NCBI RefSeq assembly: GCF_963676685.1
Contig: NC_092344.1
Span: 86,272,749 to 86,336,748 of the forward strand
Length of the DNA: 64,000 bases
Direction of reading: 5' to 3'
Origin: Mytilus edulis
Taxonomy: Eukaryota > Mollusca > Bivalvia > Mytilida > Mytilidae
This document shows, piece by piece, positions 50,745 through 63,306 of the stretch. The notes under the pieces are model-generated. The model saw only the letters and a program-made list of their open reading frames with translations. It was not told the origin of the DNA and searched no databases. Within the stretch, counting starts at the first letter, position 1. Each line of letters opens with the position of its first letter. The position numbers and the translations under genes are program-made.

Positions 50745-50985
50745 TAAATCGAAAATAAACTGACAACGCCATGGCTAAAAATGAAAAAGAAAAAAAAAAT
50801 AGTAAACAAGAAAAACATAGAACACTAAAGACTGAGCAACACGAACCCCACCAAAACTGGAGGTGATCTCAGGTGCTCCGGAAGGGTAAGCAGATCCTGA
50901 TCGAGATGTGGCAGCCGTCGTAATGCTCAGGTAGCAATATACAGTTAGGAGTTTAGTTTCGCATTTTGGCCCCTGTGGATTTTTC
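50745..50985 (-). repeat. Reversed copy of the RT-element 3' tail
   Basis: Contains the reverse complements of CCATGGCGTTGTCAGTTTAT, TCACCTCCAGTTTTGG-type and TTCCGGAGCACCTGAGATCA phrases found at 33490-33620. Confidence 0.75.
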
Positions 50986-51433
50986 AAATAGGAAAGTTAT
51001 TGTGTAATAAAATTCATTTTTAGACAGATGAGTGCTAATTTAGCCTTCAAAGATGGTTCATAAGTGCATCAAGACTATTTTTTACCTGTTTTATGGGCTG
51101 TTTTCTGTTTGACAATCCGTATTTTCATAGCTAGACCGGCCATCGGTCCAGAAATTAATGTACTGTTTACAAACACTTTTTTTCTACACGAAGTTTTTGA
51201 CGCAATTTTACAAAAAAATGAGATGAAAGACATATGATTTTCATTGGATATGCTGAATGATATATGTACATAGTTTCAGAAAAGGTATTACTTCAAGCGA
51301 TTGAAATTCTACTTTTAGCCAAATTTTGGGGAAATATGTGACATCTTCCCCCCCCTCTTTGCAATATTTTATAACAAATGAATGCAGATTGTTGCCATGG
51401 ATACACCAAAAAGAAATTATATTTTACCATTTT

Positions 51434-51930
51434 ATATCACTGTGTCTAAACCACACCGGCAAAATTTGCTCGGACTCGATGGTATCTAACATCGGGCACA
51501 ATGACGGAACACCAATAGACAAAAGAAAGGTAGGTTTCTCCTTATTTTTTTATTTGTTTTATGATATCGAAAAATATATATACATATACAACTATTTTCT
51601 ATTGTGAGATGCAATATTTTCTACAACCGTTCTATATTAACGGAGAAATAAGTCAAAATGCATGTCAAAATGACGAATTGAGTGAACCTTGCCTCGAAAT
51701 TGTTTAATTTCTCGTTAAATTGTTCACATTGTACGGAAAGAAAGGTACGGGAAGATAGATATAGACACGGAGATTGCAAATTTAGTTATTATGAGCATCT
51801 CCATAATTGTATCTCTGTGTATGGAACGAAAGAAATGGGTCATGTCAAAATGGAACTGGCCGGTTTCGTCAATGTATACAACCCGGTTTCGTCATAGATT
51901 TCAAAATGCATAACCCGGTTTGGTCAAATA
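51434..51930 (+). repeat. Left arm of a long inverted repeat (about 500 bp)
   Basis: Reverse complement of 54125-54626 with only scattered differences (for example CATCGGGCAC against CATCCGGCAC). The inner end has three ACCCGGTTTCGTCA-like motifs. Two short open segments (one ending in AGAAAG|GTAGGT) are kept in both arms, so the arm might carry an exon, but the protein is not recognised. Confidence 0.85.
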
Positions 51931-52724
51931 AAAAAAATCATAATCGCATTACATTATAATTGATTATTTAAATTCAGCGTTCAAATGGAGTTTTGTGTGT
52001 CGTTGGAAAACAAATTCGTTCACCGGACAACGGCTTATTATTTATATGAGTCTCAGATTCAAATAAATAATAAGCAAAAACTTGAATTCCTACTCTTATA
52101 GAACACAAATATTTTAATTTACTTTGCATTCCGAAATTTTTTAACAGCATATTGAGATTAAAGCTCTCTAAATATGCGTTTTCTATATGAGTTATGGGAA
52201 AATATGTTGAACATGTTTAAACTTGAAATTAAAGTTTACGGTCTTAAAAATCGAAACACACAATTGATATGTGATTTTCTAGCACAAAAGGATGGACACC
52301 TTTATAAGTAATCTAATCATTCTATGTATGTAATCTTTTCTACAATCGTTAAAAATAAATCTTCATAAGGATAAACGTTGATAATAAGACAACTGTATAT
52401 GCATGCATAATCGACATAGAAAATGAATGTAGGATTACAACTACCATGCATTAAAATATTTTTTTTATCCCTTATTTTAACTATACTGCTATGTACAAAT
52501 TAGTATAATAGTATAATAGTCTCAGGTCATCGACAAAATTCAATAATAATTATTTTGTTAACATTACTAAAACAAAACGAGTCTGTACTGTCGCCGTTGT
52601 GTTATGATGATCGTACACTGACGTTGGTCAATATATTTTGACAATATATACGGACAGACGGATTTAGTTTATTTCAAAGTGGACGTATTATTTAAAAATG
52701 TCTATCAACATGAAAAATTCATAC

Positions 52725-52905
52725 AAATTCCAAGCGACAACAACCCGACCATAGAGCAGAAAACACCTTAAGGCCACAATGGGTCTTCAATGAAGCGAGA
52801 AACTCCCGCATCCGGTGGCGTCCTTTAGCTGGCCCCATAGTAAATATATATACTAGTTCAGTGATAGTGGACTTCATAGTAAACTGCGAATACATGTATA
52901 TTTAT
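52725..52905 (+). repeat. Interspersed repeat fragment, family of 8310-8575
   Basis: CGACAACAACCCGACCATAG, AACTCCCGCATCCGGTGGCG, ATATACTAGTTCAGTGATAG. Truncated at the 3' end. Confidence 0.85.
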
Positions 52906-53139
52906 TATATTTAAGGGATAATTTTAACTATGATACAAGTTTTGGCACACATCGCGCATTTACTATACAGGCTCTGTCATCGGACGAGTTAAGGTTTTTT
53001 CATCATTTTTTATTATTTGTACTTTTGTTGTACTGTTTGTGTCAGCGACAACACTTTGACTCATTCCATTCCCGAATCACACGCTTGTAATTCCATGGTT
53101 GTCTTTGGTTGCTTTATACCATATGCGTTTTGAACATAA

Positions 53140-53310
53140 AATAGGCAGGTAGTTTTCTTGTTTGAATTGTTTTACATTTATAATTTAGGGCCCTGTCATA
53201 GCCTGCTTTCATGCAGTTTGTGTGTTTTTCTTATTGTTTAAGGCATACGCTGACCTAAACTTGATTAATTCAACATAAGTTTTGTGTCCAAAAGAAAGTT
53301 GTCTCATTGT
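53140..53310 (+). repeat. Diverged copy of the 33840-34037 repeat family
   Basis: TTGTTTGAATTGTTTTACAT, AGGGCCCTGTCATAGCCTGC and GTTGTCTCATTGTCAATG occur in the expected order. Confidence 0.65.
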
Positions 53311-54124
53311 CAATGTTTATGGGATAAGTGGTTACCGTCACTTCCTCTTAATAAGACCTAGATATAAATGACGGTCATGTTTTGCAAACCAACTTTTATT
53401 CACATTGAAAATACAAAACTGTCAGATATTGTTTTCGAAAGTTATCTTGAAGTTTCAATTGAATTTGAACTGTACAAAAAATGAATTTGAACTGTAAAAA
53501 TAATGTGAAAAACATGCCTATGAAAATAAATGTGCCTACCAGAAACTGGGAGAAAGTTACAAATCTCACTGCTATGATGCTTAAGTGTGAAAACTCGTTT
53601 TAGTGCGCAAGTAACACAGTATATATAGTACCAGAAAATCTGGCAGGACTGCATGCATGATTAATTTGTGCAGAACAGTATAGACTATAGTCAGTTTGGG
53701 ACTGTTCGTCAATGATTGAATGCATAAATGTATAAATAATTGATAGTAAATATTGTAAACTAAGTGTATATAATATAGTATAGTAAATTAAAATTATGGC
53801 ACAATCAAAACACGTCCTTTTATTTTTCATCTTTAAAATACTACTATTATAAACAAAGAAAATATAATAATGTTACAAAATAATTAGATACCAGTATTTA
53901 CTATTCAGTATTTATATTTTATTTAAAATTAGTTTGAAGTTAAGTGAAATAAGGGTTACGCCTTTCATTAGGAAAATGTGTATTATCATAATTAACTATG
54001 TCCAAAAATGCCCGTTAAAAATAGATTTTAACACGCCAAGTTTACTTTACAATAAATAAATATTTAAATTCTCGAAAGACAATGTTCAGATCCGTGTCAA
54101 AGTTTCTTTTCATAAATTGTTTGT

Positions 54125-54626
54125 TCAAAAAAAAAAAACGGGTGATATATATAGACGAAACCGGGTGATTGTGTAGTAACAACATTGACGAAACCGGTTT
54201 ATTTTAATTTGACATGACCCTTTTCTTTCGTTCCATACACAGAAATACAATTATTGAGATGCTCATAATAACTAAATTTGCAATTTCCGTGTCAATATCT
54301 ATCTTCCCGTACCTTTCTTTCCGTACAATGTGAACAATTTAACGAGAAATTAAACAATTTCGAGGCAAGGTTCACTCAATTCGTCATTTTGACATGCATT
54401 TTGACTTATTTCTCCGTTAATATAGAACGGTTGTAGAAAATATTGCATCTCACAATAGAAAATAGTTGTATATGTATATATATTTTTCGATATCATAAAA
54501 AAAAATAAAAAAATAAGGAGAAACCTACCTTTCTTTTGTCTATTGGTGATCCGTCATTGTGCCGGATGTTAGATACCATCGAGTCCGAGCAAATTTTGCC
54601 GGTGTGGTTTAGACACAGTGTATATA
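54125..54626 (-). repeat. Right arm of the long inverted repeat
   Basis: Mirror of 51434-51930. The outer boundary is at AGACACAGTG; sequence beyond it differs. The 2.2 kb between the arms holds nested repeats at 52725-52905 and 53140-53310 and otherwise nothing recognisable. Confidence 0.85.
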
Positions 54627-54879
54627 CTGGATATAAAATCTATGGAAGATTCTGATTACATACATATGCCCATATATGACACAAACAGTAAGCTTGATAT
54701 TGCAAGAAAGCAAAGAAAAGGGGAGGGTAAAATTCATGAGGGCAAATTTTAGTATTTTTCCCTAACTGTTTATTGCTACCTCATGTTATTACAAACCAGG
54801 AAAATATTCTAATTCGGTATGTCACATTTGTGAAAAGGGAGGGGATTATAGGAACGACACAAGGAACATAACATCTGTG

Positions 54880-55465
54880 AAACGGTTATTCAATAACGGT
54901 CAACCAACTTGTGATGGCGTCCGTAAAGTTTACGAAGGAATGATTTTAACTTCACCATCATGAATATCAATAATATGGTCATTTTTATAAATTTACTGTT
55001 TGTAAACGTATGAATTATTCGAAATACTAAGGATTTTCTTATCCCAGTCATAGATAACCTTAGCCTTATTTGAGACAATTTTTTGGAATTTTGGCTCATT
55101 AATGCTCTTCAACTTTGTACTTGTTTGCTTTCTATTTTTTTTTTATCTGAGCGTCACTTGTGAATCTTATTTATGAGTTTGACTGTCCCTTTGGTATCTT
55201 TCGTCCCTCTTTTATGTAGACGAAACGCTGGTCTTGCGCATTAAATTATAAGCATGGTACCTTTGATAACTATTGTAACTCTTTGTTTAATATCTTCCAA
55301 GGAAATCATGATAGGAAATACAAGCACGAGAATATCGTATCTATTTGGAGATATATACTCCGTATGCAGGGGCTAATGGAATGTTGAAACATAGAATTGG
55401 AAAGTTTACAATAAGGAAGCTGAAATCATCTCTTTTGTCGTAAAGTTTTGTTTTCAACAGACCGT
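54880..55465 (-). pseudogene. Third RT relic, split by a nested repeat
   Basis: On the minus strand, 55460-55290 encodes the APAYGVYIS...RACISYHDF segment of the RT family. Positions 54970-54880 encode LKSFLRKLYGRHHKLVDRYG, which directly follows it in the 33110-33382 copy. Between the two lies a hammerhead-type repeat in the opposite direction. Confidence 0.7.
55075..55265 (+). ncRNA. Hammerhead repeat interrupted in helix II
   Basis: Plus strand: GAGCGTCA, a damaged core (CTTGTGA), then an insert of about 45 nt with GACTGTCCCTTTGGTATC, then TGTAGACGAAACGC and GGTCTTGCGCA. Flanks AATGCTCTTCAACTTTGTAC and ATAAGCATGGTACCTTTG match the other copies. Not expected to cleave. Confidence 0.6.
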
Positions 55466-57684
55466 CATTGTCAATTTATTGACGCAAGTCAAGATATTAG
55501 GCAGAGTTAGCCAATTTGTGTAATTGTATGACATACCTGATAAATCACATGTTAGCCTCGTTTCGTTTATTAATCAACGTTTTCAGTAGAATTAACTGTG
55601 TGAACACATTTCCCGCCAAACCATAGTTCCATGTTTTGTGCAAGAGTTGTCGTTCTTATTACAACGAAGAAGTTATTTTCAACTTCGGGATTTAATTTCC
55701 GAGTGTTCTTATTGAAATATTATTATAATGGAATAAAAAGATTTCTTGTATATAATTGATGGTCATGCATTTTTGTCATTGTAATGAACGCGTAAACGAT
55801 ATCCGCTAAATTTGAGTAATTACGGGAAAAAGCACGTGAGAATAACTGTCCCAGAGAACGGCTGCTTTTCGTTCTCCTGACCTATTCATTTCACGTTTGG
55901 CTTTGTGAATTTATGTATTTTAGCCAGGGGCTTTGAGTGTTTTAATTTTTGGTTGTGTTTTTTTTTAAAAGGGGGAGGGTCAGATTATCGTTTCTATATC
56001 TCTATATTTCTAGATTATTTTTTTTATTGTTTTTACTATTTCACTTTATACTTTCTTTTCCTGCCAATTGATCTGTTATTATATTTGTCCTCAACATGCA
56101 TCAAATATTTGCCACTGGACGTTAAACAACATACAATCAATCAATATTTTCTTCATCACCCCTTTATTTTTTTGGTCTTGCTTCCAGACTTACTTTTTTG
56201 TACATTATTCTAATATCTGTAAAACACCTTCATATCCTTACAAATGGTGACCTTTTTTAGCCTCATACATGTACATGGCAATTGAAACAATAAAAATAAA
56301 CAAATATAACTGTATGCTCGGGCATTTAAAGAAATGATTAAGTCCCAGATTCAGTTACAAAATAGATCTTAGGAAAATAATTTAGCATTTTATTAATGAT
56401 TTTTTTATAAGAAAATGTCAATTCATTATGTTTTTCCTAGACCGGTGAAAAAAGGGGGTTTGACAAATTGTCGATTTCCCTTGAAAATAAGAGGGAAGTG
56501 AATAGGACATTCCATTCCATTTAAAAACCAAACGTATATTAAAAAATAAATGATTTGATTTTGTTGCTGAATAAATTCACAAAAAGACCGTTTTGAAGAG
56601 AGAAAAAACATAAATTCTAATTAAAATGGTAATGTGAGTACTGTATTTTGGAATGGAGAGAAACTAAGAACCTAAATATAGATGTATACCAACATTATCG
56701 ACATAAACATATAAATGTGTACCTATTCTTTAAAAACACAGATCAGAAGTTTCACCTGGTAATCGATTTTAATCTGTATTGTATTATAAATCAATAAAAA
56801 TTCGTACTATTCCAATCAACATGTAAATGTATTTTCCATAATTTAAGCTTGCAAAGAGAATTTAAAAACACACAAAGGTGTCAATATTTACACACCCATC
56901 GATAAGTTGTCATAAATCACGCACGTGGACGCTGGCATTAATTAACGGCAAGTATAAGAAGTCAAATCAAGCTGTGATTCATTTCCGCTCTAGATATTAA
57001 GAGGATTCAGTAGCAATAAAATTATGTTAAATTTTTTTTTTTGGTGACCTGAACTGGGGGGCACATGCCCCCTGTGCCTCCCGGTAAATCCGCCACTGTT
57101 AGCATTTTTTCAGGCATTATTTGTGTAAAAAGACGGTGAATTCCGTTCCACATTTTAATTGATGGTGGTGTTTTAGCCGTGAAACATTTTAAGCCCAACC
57201 GTGGCCTAAAAATGAAATTGTTCGAACATTATTGAAACATCTATTTATTGCTATTCGTTATTTTTGTCTAAACACTAACATTATGCAGGTTCTTTTACCT
57301 GATTTAAATTCGTGTAAATTATATATTGACTTTGAGGTATTAAAACTAATATTCCTGCATAATACATTATTTTATTTAGAACTCTTTGTTAATTTGCAGC
57401 CTTCAGTTGTTCAACTATTCCGCTCGGTAGTTACATTTTTACAATATGTATTAAATATTTAATAACGGGTTGGGGTAAATTCACTGACACACAGGTTTAT
57501 TGTTTGCATTTGTATTTCGGTCAGCTTATTTATTGATTTTTGTATTTTTATTTCGTGAATAATTTGTCATCAGATTCTTTTCTTAAAGTATTCAGACCGC
57601 TCGGAGGCAAATTTTTATAACAAAATTAAGATGCTGGCCGTCCATGTACACAACCATAAAATAAGACGCGGGAGGAAAAACTTT
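55466..57684. other. Intergenic, mixed repeats, no gene recognised
   Basis: Positions 56095-56130 (reversed TTAACGTCCAGTGGCAAATA) match short motifs at 26195 and 62328, a widely scattered mussel sequence. Open frames at 55905-56213 are low-complexity Phe/Tyr-rich translations of T-rich DNA. Confidence 0.4.
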
Positions 57685-58276
57685 GTGTATACTTTACAGG
57701 GGTCAGTCAGACAATATCCGAGTACTCGGTGCGCAGAGTAATATGTTAATGGTGTGTGGATTGGTTGATTGTCAGAATGAAAAAAAAACACAGTAGGAGG
57801 AAACACAATGACATTACCATGTGTTTTTAAGATAGTGACTTTTTCAAATGGGCAAATGGGGTTTGGTTGTCAAGAACCCGGAACATAGGTAAAGATTAAC
57901 ATCCATAAGAGTGGACACGCAAAATTGCAATCAAACGAGGGATGCATTGTTTGGATGGGTTTAGAAAAGTATAAAACAGTGTGTATACATTACAGGGGTC
58001 AGTCAGACAATATCCGAGTACTCGGTGTGCAGAGTAATATGTTAATGGTGTGTGGATTGGTTGATTGTCAGAATGAAAAAAAACACAGTAGGAGGAAACA
58101 CAATGACATTACCATGTATTTTTAAGATAGTGACTTTTTCAAATGGGCAAATGGGGTTTGATTGTCAAAGAACCCGGAACATAGGTAAAGATTAACAGCC
58201 ATAAGAGTGGACACGCAAAATTGCAATCAAACGAGGGATGCATTGTTTGGATGGGTTTAGAAAAGTATAAAACAGT
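57685..58276 (+). repeat. Tandem duplication of a 296-bp unit
   Basis: 57685-57980 and 57981-58276 are nearly identical (ACAGGGGTCAGTCAGACAAT starts at 57696 and 57992), with only a few substitutions and 1-nt indels. No coding function seen. Confidence 0.9.
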
Positions 58277-58683
58277 AGCAGAAAAGTTAAATACGTCCTT
58301 GGGAGATTTGGACAGACATGTTATAATATTGCCAGTCTTCTCTTCAAACTAGAATCATCAAACAGATATGGTATGGGGACATGAACATGATAAGCAGTTG
58401 CGAAGTGCAAAAAACGTTAAAGATATGCAGCCAAAATTGCTTGCCAGCAAGCCTCCAAAGAAATCAAATCGATAAAAAACATGTTGGTTATATATCGTCT
58501 AGAAAAATACATCAAAAGGATAACTACATAAAATAAATTCACATACATACACAAACAATGAACAAAAAGTAAAATCACAAAAAAACTGTACTCAGAGGAA
58601 AATCTAAGCGGAAAGTCCATAATCACATGGCAAAAAAACACATAAAAAACGAATGGACAAGAACTGTCATATTCCTATCTTGG
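58277..58683. other. Intergenic, no gene recognised
   Basis: AT-rich flank of the LTR element. A 74-codon minus-strand frame has no features. Confidence 0.4.
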
Positions 58684-59230
58684 TGTTATGAACGTTTAAT
58701 TATATTTCCATAGTTTTGTTTAGCCGAAAATATTGTTCCCGGCAAAATTGACAGTTTCCTATTTTGCGTTATGAAATTCCGCCAACATGTGGCATTCGGG
58801 AAAATCATTTGTTTTTCAGTTGTTATTAATCCTGCATTTCATTAGTAACTGCATTTTACCTGCTTTATATTCCTAAATCGGTGTAAAGTCGGATGAAATT
58901 GTCCATTCCTTCAATATAATTCTATGTTTACATTCTCGATAACTTTAATAATAACATTTAACCTTGACCGGCAACGGACTATATTCTTACACGCAAGGAT
59001 AAGGCGTGCTAAGAACTATAAAAACCGGACTTTTCTTATAACGAAACGAATTTGAACCGAGCTTGAAAGAATCCAAGAGGTAATAACGCATACACGAAAA
59101 ACACATTCAAACGTTTTAACATATTGTATTTCATTTACCTGTATTTATTATTATTGATAATAATAATCTCTGATACTTTTAAAAGTTGTTTAGTCATTAT
59201 TTAATATCCAGAAACCAAAGATATTGTTTT
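58684..59230 (+). repeat. 5' LTR
   Basis: Begins TGTTATGAACGTTTAATTAT. Contains a TATA box (TATAAAAA at 59017-59024). Similarity to the 3' LTR extends at least to 59213; the exact end cannot be fixed because the 3' copy is truncated. No clear primer-binding site was identified downstream. Confidence 0.85.
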
Positions 59231-59302
59231 AAATTAAAGATTGGCAACACTAAGGGATACAACCAGACAACAACATTATAATAATCCAGGTACTAACAGA
59301 AC

Positions 59303-60589
59303 GTGGTTAATCAAGAGATGGCGGTATTTCAAAAAGAGGATGAAAATATAAAAGTTCTTCACCAATGGATGAGTAGTGGTTCTATACCAGATAGAGATAA
59401 GGCGGCAAGTTTGAACCCTGCTGTACGGCGTTATTGGTTGAATTGGCAGAATGTAGTATGTGAAGAGGGTGTAATTTTTCAAAAATGGATTTTAGATGAA
59501 GATGGCAAACACAATTTACAGCTAATAGTTCCAGCCATTCTTCAAAAGGAAATTACGATAAATTGTCATGATACGCCATTTTCTGGACATCTAGGAGTTG
59601 CCAAGACAAAAGAAAAGATGAGGCAAAATTTCACCTGGTACGGAATTGGAAAAGATGTAACATCCCACATAAAAATGTGCCAAATTTGCAACAGATTGAA
59701 AAATTCTTCACGAAAGCCAACTGCACCTCTGGTGGATTATCGAGTAGCCTGAGGAAATCCAATGGATCGCATAACAATTGATATTATGGGACCTTTGCCT
59801 ATTACCAAGAGCAAGATTAGATATCTCTTAGTCATAGGAGACTATTTTACTAGATGGATGGAAGTCTATCCAATTCCTCATCAAAATGCTGACATTATAG
59901 CAGAGAAATTGGTTCAGGAATTTATAGCCAGATTTGGAGCACCACTGGAGATCCATACTGACCAGGGAAGGAATTTTGAGAGTCAGTTATTTGCAGAAGT
60001 TTGTAAACTACTAGAAATCTCCAAGACTAGGACCACAGTCTATCGCCCATCATCAAATAGAATGATAGAAAGATTTAATAGAACATTAGCTGGAATGATA
60101 AAAATTTTCATAAATTCTAATGCTAATAATTGGGATTTGTATATAAATCTTCTTTTATCAGCCTATAGAAGTAGTCCACATCCTGTAACTGGACACACCC
60201 CTAATTTCATGATGCTGGGAAGGGAAATCAACATTTCCAGTTCCATTTTGTTTCCTTTTCTAAAGGAAAAAGATTATGACAACGAGGATCAGTATATCAC
60301 CAGATTACGAGCTAAGATGATGGAAGTTTACAGTATTGCACGCGATCACTTGAAATCATATGCAGAACGACAGAAGCGTGATCATGATACTAGGATTTTC
60401 CACCGTCAATATAAAGTTGGGTCCCTTGTCTATAAATTTGATAAAAACATTAATAAAAAATTTAAGTCACCTTGGGTTGGTCCATATAAGGTTACAAAAG
60501 TTTTAAGTCCTGTGGTGTATGAAATATCTCATAAGAATAAAATTGAAAGAGTTCATTTTGACAGACTTAAGTCCTGTACTTCTGATTGA
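59303..60589 (+). pseudogene. Integrase, interrupted by one in-frame stop
   Basis: The first segment (to 59752) has the zinc-binding region: His pair around HDTPFSGH and the Cys pair in MCQICNRLK. An in-frame TGA at 59750-59752 breaks the frame, which then continues to 60589 in the same phase. The catalytic core shows the D,D,E residues in DIMGPLP, HTDQGRNF and IERFNRTL, and the C-terminal part has a VGPYKVTKVLSP-type chromatin/DNA-binding fold. The frame is open from about 59297 without a natural ATG until 59318, consistent with a deletion that removed the upstream pol parts. Confidence 0.9.
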
Positions 60590-60749
60590 CAAGAGTTTCA
60601 TAAAATACTAATCAGCTTGTACATGTACATGTACTATAAGTTGATATTATAATTGAAATAAAACTTAAGATTTATAAAAATTTTGTTAATTTTATGTATT
60701 TTCAGTAAAATGGTTTTCCTACAGTGTTCCCTTTGTTAATTTCAAGGAA

Positions 60750-61457
60750 AAATGAAAAATGGTGTGGATCATTTTTTAAAAAGACATTTACCAGAAAAAG
60801 AAGTACCATATTTTTGTGTTTTGTGTAAATTAAAGAGCCATCAACAAATTTAAATGGGAGAAACATTTAAACTCTTTCCCTAAGCATATTAGTGCTGTTA
60901 ATTTATGTCGTACAAGGTTATCTGATAACTCCTATTGTAAAGAGTCCGATAAGAGATTTGAGTTGGACATAAGTCCCAATGGTCAACTCGTACCAATTGA
61001 AATAACTTCCGTTCAACCCGTCCATAACATACATGTACCATTAGTGGAAAATAACTGTTGTATTAACCACATTGAACCTGAACCTGAATATGAACCTGTA
61101 CCTGAATATTCAGAGGAAGTTGTGATTGTGGAAATGACAGAAGATGATAAAACTATTTTTACCCTTAAAGAAGATATATTAAATTCAACAGACACATTAG
61201 TCAAAGAGAGAAACCAATTTGAAAATTATTTAAATAAAATGGAGGAAACTAAGAAGAATCTAAAATCTGAACTCGACCAAACTAAATCAGAACTATTAAA
61301 CCAGAAACATAAAGAAAATCAGAAGAGTGAGAGGGAAGAAAGAAGAAAAGACAGGAAGAGGAGTTACCAGGAACCGACAAGAAGGATACGAGTGTGGTTG
61401 TGGTGCCCAAAAGAAGATGTGAACAATTTTAATTATAATATTTATAGAGACAATTAA
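60750..61457 (+). pseudogene. Extra 3' frame: zinc-finger-like start, coiled-coil region
   Basis: Downstream of integrase an ATG at 60751 opens a frame with FCVLCKLKSHQQ that stops after 33 codons. In a shifted frame (about 60845-61457) a KWEKHLNSF...KH segment follows, as if one Cys2His2-like finger were broken by a frameshift. The rest has a Pro/Glu run (PEPEYEPVPEYSEE), a long Glu/Lys-rich predicted coiled coil and a basic Arg-rich end. Typical Ty3/gypsy elements have no such frame. Its role is unknown; a nucleic-acid-binding accessory protein is an inference. Confidence 0.6.
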
Positions 61458-61611
61458 TGCTACATGCTTGACATTATTTATTTGTATATAATTTGTGTTC
61501 ATTTTCATTGATATAATTTTAATATAATCAATAATACGTGTCGTGATATCGTGATATCAGATTAATTGAGACGTGGCCAGAAATATATATATATGCATAT
61601 ATATCTATTTC

Positions 61612-63306
61612 AGATAATTATTAGACATGTTACGAATAGGTATATTCACGACGCTGAGGTTGACAAATTACACTTTAAATGTGGGGACTGTGTCAAAACA
61701 CAAAAATATTATAAATTGTACCTGCGTATATAACTGCATTGATACTTTTGGAGGCAATTTCGCCGTATCATCATCGACCGCCGTATGGAACGAATATTCA
61801 GAAACATTTTTACCATAAGAAATAGATATTAATAAATTCCGTAATATTTTTAAGAAATTCTGATGCAAAAAGGGGGGGGGGGAGACAGCGGTCATGTAAA
61901 TGCAACGGAGACACGGGGTACATTTGTGTGAAATATTTCGGCGAGCCCTTGCACAATTGATAGACCTTGCAAATAATCTTTTTTAGTATTATAATCTGCT
62001 TTATACGTGCTCGTGAATATATATGTAACGGTCATTTTTATATAGTTATGAAAAGCAAACAAAGAAATGTATGTATTTTGATCCAGTTGTTTGCCACCTA
62101 AATTTTTATCTAACGGGGTCTGTTTTAAAACACCTTAACACGATTTTTATACAATTTCAACTTGAAACATGTTGCATTCTAGTTTAGAAAATTTATACTC
62201 CCGGTAACACTGATTCGAGGGCATGTATTTTCTTCCTTTATTTCCTTCCAACTTTATCAACAGTTTCAGCTCAATTTGTATTTTCTTTATAAGGTGTTTG
62301 TGATTGATTGATTATTAGTTGCATAACGTCCAGTGGCAAGTATTTAATGCCTGTTCAGAACGATAAAAGGTTTGTGTAAAATATGACTCTCTACTCACCA
62401 GTTGAACATTCCTGCAGAGTTTCAAAAGCATTACATAATGACCTTGCATTTACACCTTAACACCACCTCATGTAGCTATTTTGTATTTTATACATTCCGG
62501 GAAAGTTTTGTTGAAATTCGCCAACCGTTTCATATTAGAAAATGACAATAGGAACATTAACACCGATGACCGTTGGGTCTTTCCTTTGTTTAAGCTAACA
62601 ATGCTAGGGGTTTCCTAAAAAAATTATTATGGCGTTTTTATAAATGTGTACCTATTACTACTCTACGGAGGTACCAGTTGTTTTTTCAGGGAGAGGGAGG
62701 TTGCTAGGATTAGATTTGAAAAAGGCATCAACTTAGAGCTAAACCACGAGCAGAAAGAAGAAAATGTAAAACAAAAAAAATGCGTATATCAGAGTGGCGG
62801 GTATATGTCGAACACGATATAAGGCGCTTCAAAACTTTCAGAGCCATTGGAAGCTTATGGAGACATCCGACAGGAAAAAACATCAATCAGACTGTAGAGC
62901 GCGCTAGCGTTGTGCGGGATAAGTATAGCGAATTGAACTTTTTCAGGAACTGTAATACAACAATAAAACTACTATCTAACTGGCTTAATATGTATAAATT
63001 ATCAATCTAGAATCGAATGAACTTGTATAACTCTCAAACCCCCGGTTTTTTCTAGCCCACCCACTCTTGCACGCGTACACCGTTTATGTCGAATGATAGC
63101 CAAAAATATCACAAAAGCAATTGTCATAATAATATTAGGATGTTACATAATGATGTTCTACATAAATGTGATTTGAATTCACCAACACACATGATTAAAT
63201 ATTTATCTATAATCAATGTTTTGACACCGTCCCCCAATCTAAAGTGTAATTTGTCAACCTCAGCGTCGAGAATATACCTTTTCGTAACATGTCTATTAGA
63301 TCTGAT
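61612..63306. mobile_element. Inverted-repeat DNA transposon nested in the LTR element
   Basis: About 90 bp at the left (61612-61700; GACATGTTACGAATAGGTAT, GACGCTGAGGTTGACAAATT) recurs in reverse complement at the right (63217-63306) with a few differences. The interior is AT-rich and contains a transposase-like fragment near its 3' side. Confidence 0.75.
62737..63010 (+). pseudogene. Transposase C-terminal fragment, DDE_Tnp_4/Harbinger-like
   Basis: ELNHEQKEENVKQKK in one frame continues after a shift in an A run as VYVEHDIRRFKTFRAIGSLW and RHP. This matches the order seen at the C-terminus of DDE_Tnp_4 (Harbinger/IS5-type) transposases: LT-EQKEYN, RVxVEHxIxRxKxF, then an arginine/histidine patch. 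The fragment is short and frameshifted. Assignment is by motif recall only. Confidence 0.45.

Noticed and set aside
55905..56250. 102- and 60-codon Phe/Tyr-rich frames
   Set aside because: Translation of T-rich repeat DNA; no start context or family features.
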